Assembly (NCBI RefSeq): GCF_052324685.1
Contig: NC_135225.1
Span: 5,543,129 to 5,607,128 of the forward strand
Length of the DNA: 64,000 nucleotides
DNA from: Brachyhypopomus gauderio
Taxonomy: Eukaryota > Chordata > Actinopteri > Gymnotiformes > Hypopomidae
Direction of reading: 5' to 3'
The notes under the pieces were generated by a model that saw only the letters and a list, made by a program, of their open reading frames with translations, made no database searches and was not told the DNA's origin. Position numbers and translations under genes: made by a program. Positions 25,201-45,260 of this stretch are shown piece by piece (the stretch's first letter is position 1; the number at the start of each line of letters is the position of its first letter).

Positions 25201-28200
25201 CCAAATGCAAAATGCTTTGCAAATCTTTCAATATTATGAAAGTGCTCACACAAATATAAGTCTATTTTAGATTTTAGAATATGTGCAGGTGGTGAAAATG
25301 GAGATCGCAAACATGCTGGAGCAGCAAAGATGAGGCAGCAGGTACATTAGAAGGAGAGTTTTACCAAATAGCTCACTAGAAAAGAGCCCACCCACAAAAT
25401 ACATGTAATTATTCTTACAACCTATTGTATATCTTATATCATATTATTTTCATAGTAATAGTTTTCCATAAATTATCTGCAAAACTAATTATTTGTAGTG
25501 TTGGACTAGACATGAATTATGTTGTATAAGATGTTAATGTTACTGAACCATATGGAGCCTATGGATGCTGTCTACTGTTCCAATATCAGTGCTTTTTCCT
25601 AGCAGCCTTATTGGCTCTCTTGCTTAACTTGTGATAAGTTAATATTTAACATGTGTTGTTGACGCACTTTATAAATCTGCTACTTTGGCTTGGCTACTCT
25701 TTACTTTACTAACATAGAGTAGTTGGCATTCTGAAAAACGATGTCATTTACACCTGATAGAGACCACCTGTCTCTCATGAATATTAAAAAAATTCATTTT
25801 AGAAATTAATGACTTGTAAAATGCAGATGGTGTGTTTAATATGCTGCCTGACTATTTATTTTAACACGTAAATATTTGTCATAAAACAAAACTGCTTTAC
25901 TTCATGCATGGCTTTAGAACACTATCAACACTGTTTGGTTTGATTCAACAGACTGAAGTGCTACGTTCCCTCTTCTCACAAGTTCTACACATATACCCAA
26001 GTAAAAAGTCAACTAATGTCAGGTGACCTGCGTTTGAAGAGGTATCAGAGCTAGGTACACAGTGCAGCCTACCCAAACAAAGATTCAGAATATACAGTAT
26101 TTTAAATCATATAGAATATCTCCTTCTAGAGATTTTGCTATTTTATTAAAACAATCTAAAAATCTTATTTAAAAAAATAATGATTAATATACAAGCAGCA
26201 TCAAAATCACATTTTTTTTCTATGTAAATAGAAAAAACATGAGTGCTGGTCTCTGAGAGATGGACACACAGAAGTAAATACAGGAAAAATAATTATAATT
26301 TCTTCCTACACATATCCCAGATTTCACGTGTTTGCTTACCAAACACAAACCAGCATGATCCATATGCCAAATGTATAACTAAAATCCAGTTTGTTTCATT
26401 CATCACTGGAGCAGTGATGTAGCCCTGAAGCATCGAACGCCCTAAGACTACTGGTCATCCTGAAGGTTGTGTAGGTTGTTTGCAGAAATTCTGTAGCTAA
26501 TACCCCACAAGGAACTCTTCAAGTGATTTTGTTTGTACCATATTAATGATACACGTCTCCAGCGTGTCCTTTACCGTGGCTGACCTTCACAGTCCTGCTC
26601 AGCGGGCTGCACACTCAGCATTGTGGTCAGCACACGGTCCCTTTTGCTTTTCTTTCATTCCATAAGTCCCTGGCTGTGGTTTTAGAAGCCTGAAAAAAGT
26701 CTATTTCTTTCTTTATGCATTTATTAGTTTATCATTTTTAGTTTCAGATGTTTTTCTGTGCTCTAGCTTCTTAGCCTGATACCAAATCAAATTATTTGTT
26801 GTCAGAGCTATAATGTTTTTTTGTGCTTTGACAGTTAATCTGTTGGGATTAGACTGAATGTCTCCTCATATCTATTGGTGTGAGGACAGCTTGTTTAAAG
26901 TCATGCAGGGTAGTTCTAATCTTATTTCTTGTGACAGTTCTTAAATCTATAAATCTACATTTAAGTATATGGAAGTATATGGAAGACTGGGTAGCACACA
27001 TTAAAGAACCCAAAGATGCAATAACTTATGTTGAATAAGTGTCAGTTTGTGATCTGAGAGCTTCTTATGTTGCTTGTTTTGTGATGACACCCTGTACAAG
27101 TTGAATTTCAATCGTTCCTCTTTTTTTTTATAGAAAGCGTGACAGGTTACATTGTTAAAGAGCAGACTCCTAACCCAAGGACAAGTCATGTTCTTTTAAT
27201 GGGACAGAATATCCTCTTTGTCTCACTCCTTCACTGTGAGCGAATGCGTTTGGCCACCACCACCTTATGAAAAGCCACTCTATGTGAAAGAGCCTTACGT
27301 TTCTTCAGGCAACGTTATCCCCGCCACCTGCACCACTGGCAGTCAGCACTGCGTAGTTCACCCTGATAGGGCAGGAAAATCTGCTAGAGGATATTTAATA
27401 ACATCCAGCTGTTGTACTGTGGCCCCTCGCTGCACGGAGGAGAGCTGGAGAAACTCGGTGTGTGTTGCGTGTACAGCAGGGAGCAACACTGCCATGCGCA
27501 ACATTGTTTTTGTTTGTTTGTTTATCAGACCACAGCACTAACTAAATCATCCCTCCAATCCCCTGTGAGATCAAGACAACTAACTTACTACAACTAACGT
27601 GTTGTTCAATAACTGACCACCGTCATCACAAATGACACGAGCGAATCATGTGACTTTTGTTTCTATTCCTAGAATTTGTTGCCAACCTCTCAGAATGTCT
27701 CTTAAGGATGCGACTGTCAACCAATAGCAGCCAGACGGCAGACATCTCGTGTCACTCCTGAGAGGTTTTAGTCCTCAAATTGGTACATATGTCAAGTGTT
27801 TCTTGTTAGATTTCAGCAGTTCCCTCCATTACATACTCTCAGACTGACACTCACTTCCAGATTCAGACTGAGACTCCGATCTGACTGTCTGCCTCTGCTT
27901 CTGTTAGTGTACATAAACATAGATGCATATATAGTGATTCTCAGATGTTATTGTAATGTGTGTTTTGGGGTTTTTTTTGTGGAGTTGATGCAGTAAGGTT
28001 CTGTAAGTCTGCTCAGCAAGAAATCCAAATTTGCTTTATTTATTCATCCCCTTGGGGATTATCAAAGCAGACTTACATCACATAGACGTTTTATTAGCTG
28101 CAACCTCCCGCCTCTTCTTCTCACACGTCTTTCCTTTCACATCTACTGCTTCATCCTGGACTACACACCCACACACACCAACCAAGTAGAAAGCATCCCG

Positions 28201-28224
28201 TCAGAGAGACACACACACACACAC
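19268..28224. other. Gene-poor intergenic DNA
   Basis: No protein gene recognised. The segment about 21,540-22,010 (minus-strand AATAAAAC near 21,583, then many aaacaaac words, ending near gacaggtgggagcagagcc) looks like another reversed LTR or non-autonomous element, low confidence. A block around 22,840-23,010 has unique, balanced composition like a conserved noncoding element. Short (AT)n lies at 23,769-23,785. Open frames at 24,392-24,907 and elsewhere show no domain or coding bias. Confidence 0.45.
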
Positions 28225-29292
28225 ATTCACTCACCGGCCACTTTATTAGGTACACCTGTCCAACTGCTCATTAACGCAGATGTTGAATCAGCCAATCACA
28301 TGGCACCAACTTCATACATTTAGGCATGTATACATGGCCAAGACGATCTGCTGCAGTTCAAACCGAGCATCAGAATGGGGAAGAAAGATGATTTAGGTGA
28401 ATGTGGCATGATCATTGTTGCCAGATGGGCTGGTCTTATTTCAGAAACTGCTGATCTACTGGGATTTTCACACACAACCATCTTTAGGATTTACAGAGAA
28501 TGGTCAGAAAAAGAGAAAATATCATGTGAGTAGTAGTTCTGTTGGTGCAAATGCCTTGTTGATGCCAGAGGTCAGGGGAGAATGGCCAAACTGTTTCGAA
28601 CTGATAGAACGGCAACAGTAAGTCAAATAACCAGTCATTATAACCGAGGCATGCAGAAGAGCATCTCTGAACGCACAACACATCGAACATTGAGGTGGAT
28701 GGGCTACAGCAGCAGAAGACCACACCGGGTGACACTCCTGTCAGCTAAGAACAGGAAACTGAGGCTACAGTTCACACAGGCTCACCAAAATTGGACAATA
28801 GAAGATTGGAAAAATGTTGCCTGGTCTGATAAGTCTCGATTTCTTCAGCGACATTCGGATGGTAGGGACAGAATTTGGTGTAAACAACATGAAAGCATGG
28901 ATCCGTCCTGCCTTGTATCAATGGTTCAGACTGGTGGTGGTGGTGGTGAAATGGTATTTTCCTGGCACATTATTACCAGCCTACCTGAGTATTATTGTTG
29001 ACCATGTCCATCCCTTTATGACCACAGTGTACCCATCTTCTGATGGCTACTTCCAGCAGGATAATGTGCCATGTCATAAAGCACGAATCATCTCAGACTG
29101 GTTTCTTGAACACGACAATGAGTTCACTGTACTCGAATGCCCTGTTATCATGTCAATATGGACCAGAGTCTCTGAGGAATATTCCTAGTACCTTGTTGAA
29201 TCTGCCACGAAGGATTAAGGCAGTTCTGAAGGCAAAAGGGGGTCCAACCCAGTACTAGCAAGGTGTACCTAATAAAGTGGTTAGTGAGTGTA
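28225..29292 (+). mobile_element. Tc1/mariner transposon relic
   Basis: The ends are inverted repeats of about 30 bp: ccactttattaggtacacct at 28,238-28,257 on the left, and its reverse complement aggtgtacctaataaagtgg at 29,261-29,280 on the right, both continuing into cactcac/gtgagtg. This terminal sequence is typical of fish Tc1-like elements. The interior (about 28,380-29,260) is a decayed transposase. The right end is followed by ta as expected for TA insertion; the left flank is mutated. Confidence 0.92.
28380..29250 (+). pseudogene. Broken Tc1-like transposase
   Basis: Fragments of a DDE transposase appear in sequence but in different frames. An N-terminal helix-turn-helix-like portion (A-T-V-S-Q-I-T) is at about 28,582-28,690, the first catalytic Asp context W-S-D-K-S-R-F near 28,820, and the second Asp context Q-Q-D-N-V-P-C-H near 29,060. 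Reading moves from the 28,582-29,001 frame to the 28,814-29,188 frame, so at least one frameshift is present. The usual third-acid region (P-D-L-N-P-I-E type) is missing or deleted around 29,140, where the sequence jumps to E-C-P-V-I-M-S. Non-functional. Confidence 0.88.
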
Positions 29293-30964
29293 CAGACACA
29301 CAGAGACTTATGAATAACTCCCATAACTCCAGGCCTGTACCACTAAGAAACCATAAAATCACTATCTGATTATGCATTCCAGCCATTCATTTGACACACT
29401 GTGCTATGAAGCCCTCAGGCCTGACAACTCTATGTTAAAGTTTATGAGTGGCAGTGAAAGACATGAGAATGTCTCAGTGCCCTTGTCATCTTTAAGAGAA
29501 GCACACCTGCTCTCGGTAAAGGTCTGTTTAACTTACATCTCTCTCTCACCTCTGTGTCACCAGCCACATCTGTGGATGGAAACTCTTAGACAACCTGCAG
29601 GAATCGCAGCCAGTGCATTCACAGAGCGGTTTTTGACAATAATCTTAAACCCACATCCTCCTTAATTTTGTGCTACATGTAAATGAATAAAATCAATCCC
29701 CCCATGAGGCTTCAAACTAACAGGACTAACTAGCCAATAAAGTCCCCAGTGGAATTAATAGGTTAATGACAAGATAAAATGTACACGTAAGAAGTGCTTT
29801 TAGGGTTTCTCGGTTATGCAAGCTTATTCACCAGCCATTTATACTGGTTGCATTAAACCAGTGTTGAAGTAAACAGTCTATATGGAAGGTGGGGGGAGAA
29901 TGCTGGAATATTGTATGCCAGTTTCAAGTCCCAAAACTCGGAGTATCCCCTCCCTTGAGAAAAGTCTAGAATAGATTTACTTACATTTTTCTCAATCTCT
30001 GCTATTTTCTTTGTATTCACATGCAACAGCCATAAAATATTTCTCTGGCAGGACTGGGCATTACTATAATTCCCTCATTCTCTTAGAGGACCTTAGTGAA
30101 TATACTGAATTGTTTAAATGTTTTATATTTAACCAGGATTTGTGGTGACGGTGGTTGTGTTTTTGTAAGGTTTTCTGTTTTATAATGTACATATGGTATA
30201 TTGTTGGTTTTACTGCCCGTGTTGTACTTGTAAATTTGAGTTACGCTTGTGAAGCACTAATATATTTTCTTCTCCTGCTCCTCCTCCTGGTACTAGAAAG
30301 GTTTGTTTTTGTTAATTGGTTCTGGCACAGAATCACTGCTCATTATTGAACACGCATGACCAGAAGCATTTTGACATTAGTGGGCTCCATTTAGCTGGTC
30401 CTAACATGAGGTCTGCTCACCCCAGGCCAGTTTCTGCACTTCAGTCACTTCATTGGCAGCTTTTATGAGTTTTACTGAACCCAGAAACAAAATTCCAATC
30501 AGGTACTTTAGGAAAACTAAGAATCCTATTAAATAAAGTAATTTTTTTAATCAATAATGTATGTAATGCAAGACAAAATTTTACTAAAATAGATCCAAAA
30601 TTCTAAATTGCATTACGTTATAGTAAGCTAATATATGTAATGTGTTCCAACATTTCTCCGCCCAACATATGCATGTGGAAACATTAAATACACCACACCA
30701 GCCTTCCTCTGGCCCATCCCGTAGCAAACAACAAGCCTAAAGACACTGACACACATGTGGACACTATTTGCCATTTTCTACAAACTAAATTATTATTGTA
30801 AGATTAATGTACACCTATAATCAAATTATATATAAAATACTTTTAATTTATTGATTATCTGACCTCTACTCTTCCCTGTTCTCTGCCTGTTGACCTCTAC
30901 TCTTCCCTGTTCTCTGCCTTGAACTCACAAATGATTGACTGTTCCTCTGTCCTACACAACACAG
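29293..30964. other. Intergenic DNA, no gene seen
   Basis: AT-rich sequence. A 29-bp direct duplication (gacctctactcttccctgtt...) lies at about 30,862-30,918, just before the large minisatellite. No gene recognised. Confidence 0.5.
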
Positions 30965-32060
30965 GAAGCAGTGCTTCTCCCCTGTTCACCTGGTCTTCTT
31001 CACCTGATCTTCTCCCCTGTTCACCTGGTCTTCTTCACCTGATCTTCTCCCCTGTTCACCTGGTCTTCTTCACCTGGTCTTCTCCCCTGTTCACCTGGTC
31101 TTCTTCACCTGGTCTTCTCCCCTGTTCACCTGATCTTCTCCCCTGTTCACCTGGTCTTCTTCACCTGATCTTCTCCCCTGTTCACCTGGTCTTCTTCACC
31201 TGATCTTCTCCCCTGTTCACCTGGTCTTCTTCACCTGATCTTCTCCCCTGTTCACCTGGTCTTCTTCACCTGGTCTTCTCCCCTGTTCACCTGGTCTTCT
31301 TCACCTGATCTTCTCCCCTGTTCACCTGGTCTTCTTCACCTGATCTTCTCCCCTGTTCACCTGGTCTTCTTCACCTGATCTTCTCCCCTGTTCACCTGGT
31401 CTTCTTCACCTGGTCTTCTCCCCTGTTCACCTGGTCTTCTTCACCTGGTCTTCTCCCCTGTTCACCTGATCTTCTCCCCTGTTCACCTGGTCTTCTTCAC
31501 CTGATCTTCTCCCCTGTTCACCTGGTCTTCTTCACCTGATCTTCTCCCCTGTTCACCTGGTCTTCTTCACCTGATCTTCTCCCCTGTTCACCTGGTCTTC
31601 TTCACCTGGTCTTCTCCCCTGTTCACCTGGTCTTCTTCACCTGGTCTTCTCCCCTGTTCACCTGGTCTTCTTCACCTGATCTTCTCCCCTGTTCACCTGG
31701 TCTTCTTCACCTGGTCTTCTCCCCTGTTCACCTGGTCTTCTTCACCTGGTCTTCTCCCCTGTTCACCTGGTCTTCTTCACCTGATCTTCTCCCCTGTTCA
31801 CCTGGTCTTCTTCACCTGATCTTCTCCCCTGTTCACCTGGTCTTCTTCACCTGATCTTCTCCCCTGTTCACCTGGTCTTCTCCCCTGTTCACCTGGTCTT
31901 CTTCACCTGATCTTCTCCCCTGTTCACCTGGTCTTCTTCACCTGATCTTCTCCCCTGTTCACCTGGTCTTCTTCACCTGATCTTCTCCCCTGTTCACCTG
32001 GTCTTCTTCACCTGATCTTCCCCCCTGTTCACCTGGTCTTCTTCACCTGATCTTCACCTG
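30965..32060. repeat. 35-bp minisatellite, about 1.1 kb
   Basis: Roughly thirty copies of a 35-bp unit made of two sub-units, cccctgttcacctggtcttc and ttcacctgatcttct. Internal variants exchange gat/ggt and a few copies lack the second half. Strand composition is strongly pyrimidine-rich on the plus strand. The open frame at its start (F-T-W-S-S-S-P pattern) is repeat-derived. Confidence 0.95.
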
Positions 32061-32169
32061 CATGCTCACCTGATTCTCCACGGCTGTTTGCCTGATCCTT
32101 CTTAATATTTTATCACTCTCATTCCTCAAATATCCTATTTCAACTGCAAGGTGGATGTATGACTGCTGA

Positions 32170-32205
<36 letters not shown>

Positions 32206-35200
32206 GAGAGAGAAAGAGGGAGAGACAGAATAAAATAAACAAACAGGGGAAGAGAAGAAAGCTGGAATAGGTGTCAGTGAGGAGAACGTTTCATCGATTT
32301 TTGCTAACACACAGGATACCATTCACCCACAAAGAGTCACCCACACTCAGCAAAGGTCAGCAATATTAATAAAGATGGGGATTGATTGTCAGCCATTGCC
32401 CAGACCAACAATATGTCCCAGGTGCTTGTGACCTACTGCCTCAGTGTTGCTGTATCTTGATTTTCTGCAATAAGCTACACTGCTTCACCCTGATGTCTAC
32501 ACAACACGGTTTATATAAACCCGACCGCATCATTAGGCAGATCCAAGTTAGCGCTTTTAAATATGAACACGTATGCACGTGAACGGTTTCATTGATACAG
32601 CCACAACAGAGGTACAACAAACAATTATTTCTGGGCCTACACAAACAAACAGGTGTTAATATTCCATTGGTGGTAGCCAGCTTTAGAAGTGTGCCATTCC
32701 TCTCTGTCTCAATCTCAGAAATCATTTCTACAGGAAAAGCTTGTTTTAAGTCCCGGAGGACTCCAGAGACGTCAGTGCCTCTCAGCCTTATTAGACCCTA
32801 AAGGCTCAATTCTTTATGACATATCACCTCATCTTCCAGATACAAGTCCTCCCCCCCCCCCCCCTCCTCTCTCTTCTCCCTCCGATGCTCTTTCCACTGA
32901 ATGCAGAAATCCCTCTAAATGTCAATTATAAGACCAATACTGTACACCCTTCCTGTGTGCTGAAAGTTCTTCATTTTTCCTCAGGGTCACATCAGAGTGC
33001 AGGGAATCAGTGCTACAGCTCCATTTTGTACTTTTGTGTGTCCACAGCAAGACTTATTGAAGAGATGAATATATCCACTGCTAACAATGAGAGGTGAACG
33101 CCATCCATATGCACCTTGTTTCTAGTCGCACTAATTGTGTCAGTATTTATCTTATGCATTTCCTACCGGTGTTCTCATGGCTAGTGACATCTCAACAAAT
33201 TATGGGCACATGCTTAATACTGAATACTGAATAAAGTCGACTGTAATTCTAATCAGTTACACCTGTGGTTCAGATTACCACAGAACAAAGACTATGAGAT
33301 TAACAAGATGACAGATTAACAATGCCTAAATATGGAGACACAAACTCCTTCACACTTTTGCATATGTTGTATTGTACGTATATTGCTGGCATCTCAAGCC
33401 TGCTTTATGAACTCTGTGAGCAGAACTGCTTTCTAATTCTGCAGCACTAAACTCTCAGCTGTCAGGCAGCCCTCTGATAAGAGCTATTTTACAAGCCTGT
33501 CACACACCGGAGGAATATTGCTTCTGTTGCCCATAAAACAGAGAGAGAGAGGGACAGAGAGGGAGGGAGAGAGGGAGGGAGGGAGAGAGAGAGATTGAGT
33601 ATGACTAGTATTGTTTTCTCAAGTCAAAACACAGTCATACATAACAGGCACCAGTAGCATAAGCTGCACATCTAGTCCAGCGCTAAACAGTATAAAACTA
33701 TGATCCGACAACATGCATACAATGCTGACTTTACACTGGGTGCCCATCAATACAAATACAAATGCCCAAATGCGGAGAACACCACGCAGCACAGAGGTAC
33801 GTTTGGACCATAATTCATTTCTTGCATGCACACTTCTCAATTCCAAGGAGACTGTCCTTGGACACTTGGATCAATTCATCAGCTTTACACCATGTTTCAT
33901 GTGTGTTGTATCCTCTCAAGAGAAACACAACAGCACGACGAGTTGGAAAGTACAGCCACCATTCCAAGAGAAATTGGCTAAAATATGTACCAGCTGCTTA
34001 AGGCAATCTGAATGTATTAATGGCCCGTGGGTATAGAAGAGTTGCCTTACAATTATGTCAAACTAAACAGTCCAAACTCATCCTTTCTTTAGCAATGCCG
34101 CACTGGAGTGTTTATCATCATACATGGTGCAGCACAGATCTCACTGTTTATGTTTCTAATTATGCAGACTAGTGCTTTGCATCGTCCATATCTTGAACAT
34201 CTTACATTTGAACCGATTACCTTTTTAGACAGAAGGGACTGAGGGTCTGTTTTTAAGTCCATACACTACTGGGTGCTTCCTTTAGTCTATATTTCAAGTA
34301 ACATTGACTTGTCCATTATAGAAAATGAATCAAACCTGAACAGACCCATTTGATTAATCTTAACTGAGTTTTCACCCATGTACAGTAAATTTCTACAGTA
34401 ATTTCTCAATAAACGTTGCCTTATCTCTAACGAAGTCAGAGTAATAGACTAAAACAATTAGCCTAAACACACAGACACTTTGTTTTATCAATACTCAACA
34501 TAGATGACATTTATAGTCCAGGATAGGACAGGGATGTGGCCCAAACACACCCAGAGCACAGCGGCTATCTATAAGACAAAGTGTGCTGCGGAAAGTTGGG
34601 ACAGGCTTGGGTGTTCATCAGTGCATAATTTAACAAACCGTATGAAAAGTCATTCAGTTCCATCTCTGCCTGGGAGTTTAGAGTCTTGCATTCAACACTG
34701 ACGCAAAACAAAAAATAACAACAGAACAAAAATGGCGTTCATAGGTTAGTGTTTTGTGCATGGATGAAAGAAAAGTTAAACCCTGTCAGCAATATTTAAT
34801 TGTGTTTTGAGGGACAAAAATACCATGAACAGCAACACATAAAAGATGATGAGGGAAGCTTCATAGTCTGGGGCTGTTTTTTCTGTCTCGGGTCCTGAAC
34901 AGCTCGATATAAGAGAAGGAATAATGATCAAATTGTATCAAGAAATTGTACATGAGAATAAAAACAGACAAAAGGATACTAGAGAAAGAAACAACAAAAT
35001 GTGTTGAACAGAAGGGCAGTTCATGTGCTGCAGAGGCCAAGCTTCAGTTCAGACATTAAACTAATTTACACACCAACACACTGAAGCCAATTCCCAGAAC
35101 CTGAAGAGAACTATTCACACAAGCAAGCTCACAATTTCTGAAAGAGAAATGAACAAAAACTCTTAACCTTCCTAATCCAAGCAACAGCTACAGTAAATAT

Positions 35201-38200
35201 TTGGGGGAGATTTATAAAGGACGCTCTTAAGAGTTCCAAAATACAGAATACAAATAGAAATAACTTATTCTGATCCTGATCAGTCATCCAACCCCTGAAT
35301 TTATAGATAAAAAAAAGTAATGTATTCTGCAATTGCTATTCGTTTAGAGTGAGTCCAGGACAAAATTCTGTATTTTACATGCAAAATCCTACCTCAGCTC
35401 TCATCATAAGCCTCCAGCATTTTAACTCTTTACAACTCCTGCCATGATCTCACGCTCACACACGACTCCATTAGAGCTCATCAGAGAACTCTCCAGCAAA
35501 TGTAGCCTCAGATCAATAGCAGATGTATTAGAGTGGACGCTGAGGCACAGAGTAGAAAATAATACCATTTAGTTAATAAAAACACACACAGGATCAGAAT
35601 GTTCAAAGATAACATCCATTATTCTGCACAAACCTGAGATCTAGCATAACATATATTTATGCCATCTACAAACTACCATGACAGTAGTCTGAAATTGCAA
35701 CTCTTGACACATGTTTGTGAATATATCATGCAGATTGAGATTCTACTGCTGAATTTGAATTTATATGCCCACAGTTGTTAAAAAGATACAGGGATGCCAC
35801 TGGTGATCATTATGCCTCATCGGATTTTCAGTTTTGCCATGGGCCATGTTTTTCACTCTGGGTTTATACAAGACAGACAGCAGGAGACCCTCCAGTACCA
35901 CCAAGTGAACATGTTAGAAAAACTGCATCCTTATATCAACATCAGCACTAGTACTATGAAAATGCACTAACTGGGGGCAACAGTCTAAAGTGATAAAGTT
36001 ATGTTTAAATTTACCCTAAACCCCCCCCCCCCCCCCCCCAAACCATATGCACGGATATACATACTTTCAATTATGACAATTCAAATGTAGCTTAACGAAT
36101 TCTAAACATGTAGTAAAGGCAAATGCAAGATGGTTAGAGAAATAAAACCAGAGTTTTCCGAGTTGAAAGGCCTCCAATAGACCCATCAGAGACACGCTCC
36201 ACGGGGTGCTCGAAGAAGGGAAACAGGTTCCCAGATTCCAATTGCATTTCAAATTACATTCAAATTAAGGATAATGGAAAGTCCCCCAGTTTGAAGGCTG
36301 CGAGCATCAAAGGGAAGGAATTAAATAAACTGAGATCAGGGACAACAGAATATGAATCAAATGTGGTCTACGCCTGCATGCATATGAATCCATACATCCC
36401 AGTACTTATACATTTTATAAGAGAACATAATGAGAAGAGAAAAAAAAAACCACAGAGAAATAATGTAAAATTTTTATTGCCTAATACCCATAATTAGCAC
36501 ATGTTGAATTCTGAATTTTACTTAAAATAATCAAACAAAAAACACCAGAAATTAATAAGAAAAAATTCCAGCAATTACAATAGAGTTCCTTGCCCATGAA
36601 CCCTAATAAGCTGCACTCGGTCTAAAAAGGCACCTTTTGAGTCCCTGTAATTTTGGGTTTCCTGGATAGAACGTGTGCAATATTACTTGACTGTTTGCAG
36701 CATTATAAAACATTGAGATTCTTCCCTGCATTTTTCATAACCACATGAATCCAGAGCTTTAAGTGTTACCCAGAAATACATGAAAATACCAAATGGATTT
36801 TTCTAACTATGTGCTTGCTACATAGCTGTTGGAATTACATGATGTTATTAGAAGTGCAAAAGGTAAATAAAGAGTTGTGAGCTGTATGCTCAAGCCATAG
36901 AAGTGCTGACGAGTTTCTGGTCAGCTTAGTACAGCGCCAGATAACTGCAGGGTATCTACAGCAGTACAGGTGTGGGACGCACACATGGATGGACTTCTCT
37001 CCGTCAAGACAGCAGTCCACTTTGAAAAGATTGAAGACGCATACTTTCAAAAATGGTTTGCCAAGCTTAAAATTGTCACAGACGTCTACTTTTGGAGTAA
37101 GTGCAACTTATTTATGTCATTTTGAAACAAATAAAACAAGAAACAGTCATTTGAGATAAAACATTGCCAGATATACATAATATTGAGACAGAACTTTTAG
37201 GTTTACATGTGTGTGATGAACATTAGATAATAAAACTTCATCCACCAGTTGCATTTGTCACATCTCATATTAGGCAGGAAACCATGAAGTAAACACAACC
37301 GAACATTTCCCAGAACTCCCTCACAGAGCACTCATAAATACCTCACACTGCAAGCTCAAGTGAACACAGAAAAACCACAGTTTCTCAAGTTTAGCAAGCA
37401 CCAGGTGCAACATCTTAGTTGAACCCCAGCCTTAAACATCCCTGTCAGGTCAGAGGTCATGCGGGGGGACACTCAAGGCCACTCACGTCCCAATTTGCAC
37501 AAAGTAATTCCAGTTCTACTGAAGTGACAACTCGATGATGGCACGTGAGTCTCGGCTCTCACATGGCACCACACATCTGCATTTTGTAGTTGATTTTAAG
37601 TTTTTATTTTTTTGTCCACAACTCTGAAACTGTAAAGATCAAGACAGCTGGACTTTGAATGGATTATATGTAAAATGGATCACGCTTTGAATTGATTATG
37701 CAGAACAAAATTAGTCAGTAAACTGATACTGATATTTGATTGAGTTGGTAAAATGCTCAACGGTTTCTGTTTCATGAGCTGAATACTTGCAGGACGTCTC
37801 TGTTGGATCTGAAACACGGGTCACTACACTTCTGTGATCTTTAGCCCACATAAAAAGATTAAAAGCTCATAATTTTTCTCAAATAGTAAAGAGAACACTA
37901 GAAACAATGTACTTTTTAAGACAAGAAAGAAAAAAAAAAGAAAATTAAATTAACTGGATATTATCAACAAAGAACACTGATAAGAGTGGAAAAGTCTGCC
38001 AGTTATTATTTCATTACAATTGGTCTGATTCAATTTATTCTGATGAATGGTAAATGGAACTAATGTTCCTTGAAATCACATCTTGGAAAATGATTTTCAG
38101 AAGTAGGTTACTGTGTATTACTCAAAGCAAATTGGCTTTTCCCGGCAAAATATATTTTGGTCTTGGTAGAAACCGGACATTTTAGGAGATAATTACAACT

Positions 38201-39802
38201 TTCCTTTTCGAGGATTAGGCCTCACTCTAATAAATACATCTTTAGCTTATACATCAAACAAGTATGTTTAAAAACATTGTATGTTTAAAAACATTGTCAG
38301 CTGTATGATTGCATTATTGCAAATGTTTTATAAAACTATGTGCAAAATTATGATTCAGTCCTTTACAGTTCCACAAAAGTATGTTGTTGCTAGATCTGGT
38401 TAACATTAACGTCATTACATCTGAATGATTTAAAGTGAACTATTTCCCCCCCCCCCAAAGCAGCAATATTAGTAAAGAATTAATAATGAATTAGAAATGC
38501 ACAAATAAAGTTTGGGTTTGTATTTAAAAGATTATTTAAAGCACATTGTTTTGACAGTGGGAGGATGTGAAGTAAATAGGAAAACCATGTGTAAATATAT
38601 GTTTAAATATCACAAATTTGCATTTGGGCTGAATGTGCCATTAAAACTCAGTAGGTTTGTTATTACGAGAGACGTGTTTGAAGAGCACATTAGCAGTATG
38701 GGCATAACGCCTCACATCAAGGTTTCCCAGAGCTTTAGTGCAGTTTGCAGCGTGTTCAGCTCAACTAAGGCTGCACTGTGGTGCTTGCGTTTTCGTTCCA
38801 TACATCGGAGGACTCGTATCCCAAAGTTAATTGTCTCCGACGCATAATCCTCAGATGAAACTTCTTAGTTTTGTGTTTTTAACTCATAGGAGTTCCTAAT
38901 GTCACTCAATTTATGGATAGTAGCTTCCTAGATGTGAAGACCAAAATATACGTTTCCACAGAACCGATACCAACACAACTCCACACCCTGTATGGGTGAG
39001 CAACACGCAGAGTTTGCTAGTTATTACACTGAATATTTGCATAAAACTTTTGTATGTATATATTATATAAACAAATAAAAATTGTTCCAACTTACAAAAG
39101 TAAACCAAAACAATTGAAATCTCAGGCAGCATTTTAAAACATCATAGTGAAATGAACAGGTCACTGTTATGTTGTAAACATTGTGGGGTCAAGCCCAGAA
39201 CGTATTAAGCACTCAGCAACAAGTTGACACACTGTCAATTTTTAGACTAAAGCACAATAAAGTATTCACATTGGAGTACCATTACTGTACTTCCACCTCC
39301 TACTTTCATATTAGGAGCATTATAAATATTGAGGCCCTTAATCCTCAAACATTTGTCTGTTTACATTAACTAGACAACTGTTGGTCTAATTACTTAATAA
39401 ACATCAAATAATGTCATTCTCATTCACATTTACCAATTACATTACTAATTATCAGAAATATTCAAAATTAATTACCATCCTGTGCCAGTTCTCCCAAATG
39501 TGCAGTTATTAGCAGTGTTATTACTAAACTAGACTATACTATAAATATTTCAAAACTGTTGAAATATATACGCCCAGTTTGTAAACAGATTTGAGTATCT
39601 ATGTGACTATGTGCAACAGGCTTCAAGGAAAACTTGCCTTGAGATGATTCCTCTGATTAGGACTTAGAACAAGTTCATTATTGTATTGAACATTACGCTG
39701 TTATCTACTTAATTCAGTATTATTAGTCAAACCTTGGTTGATCACAAGCAGCACGTTTCAGTCATTTGTATTGTGAAGATGACACAGATGAGACGTCAGA
39801 AG
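32061..39802. other. Gene-poor intergenic DNA downstream of ipmk
   Basis: Contains (TG)n at 32,175-32,203, a C-run at 32,849-32,863, a GA-rich stretch at 33,541-33,595, and a C-run at 36,021-36,039. At 34,850-34,880 the words gagggaagcttcatagtctgg could encode G-S-F-I-V-W-G-C-F, reminiscent of a Tc1 transposase motif, but flanking support is lacking. No host gene seen. The ipmk 3' untranslated region must begin at the right edge. Confidence 0.45.

Positions 39803-45260
<5,458 letters not shown>

Noticed and set aside
34500-34900. Possible Tc1 transposase remnant (V-W-G-C-F-like words)
   Set aside because: Only isolated motifs appear, in an order that does not fit a transposase, and no terminal repeats were found.
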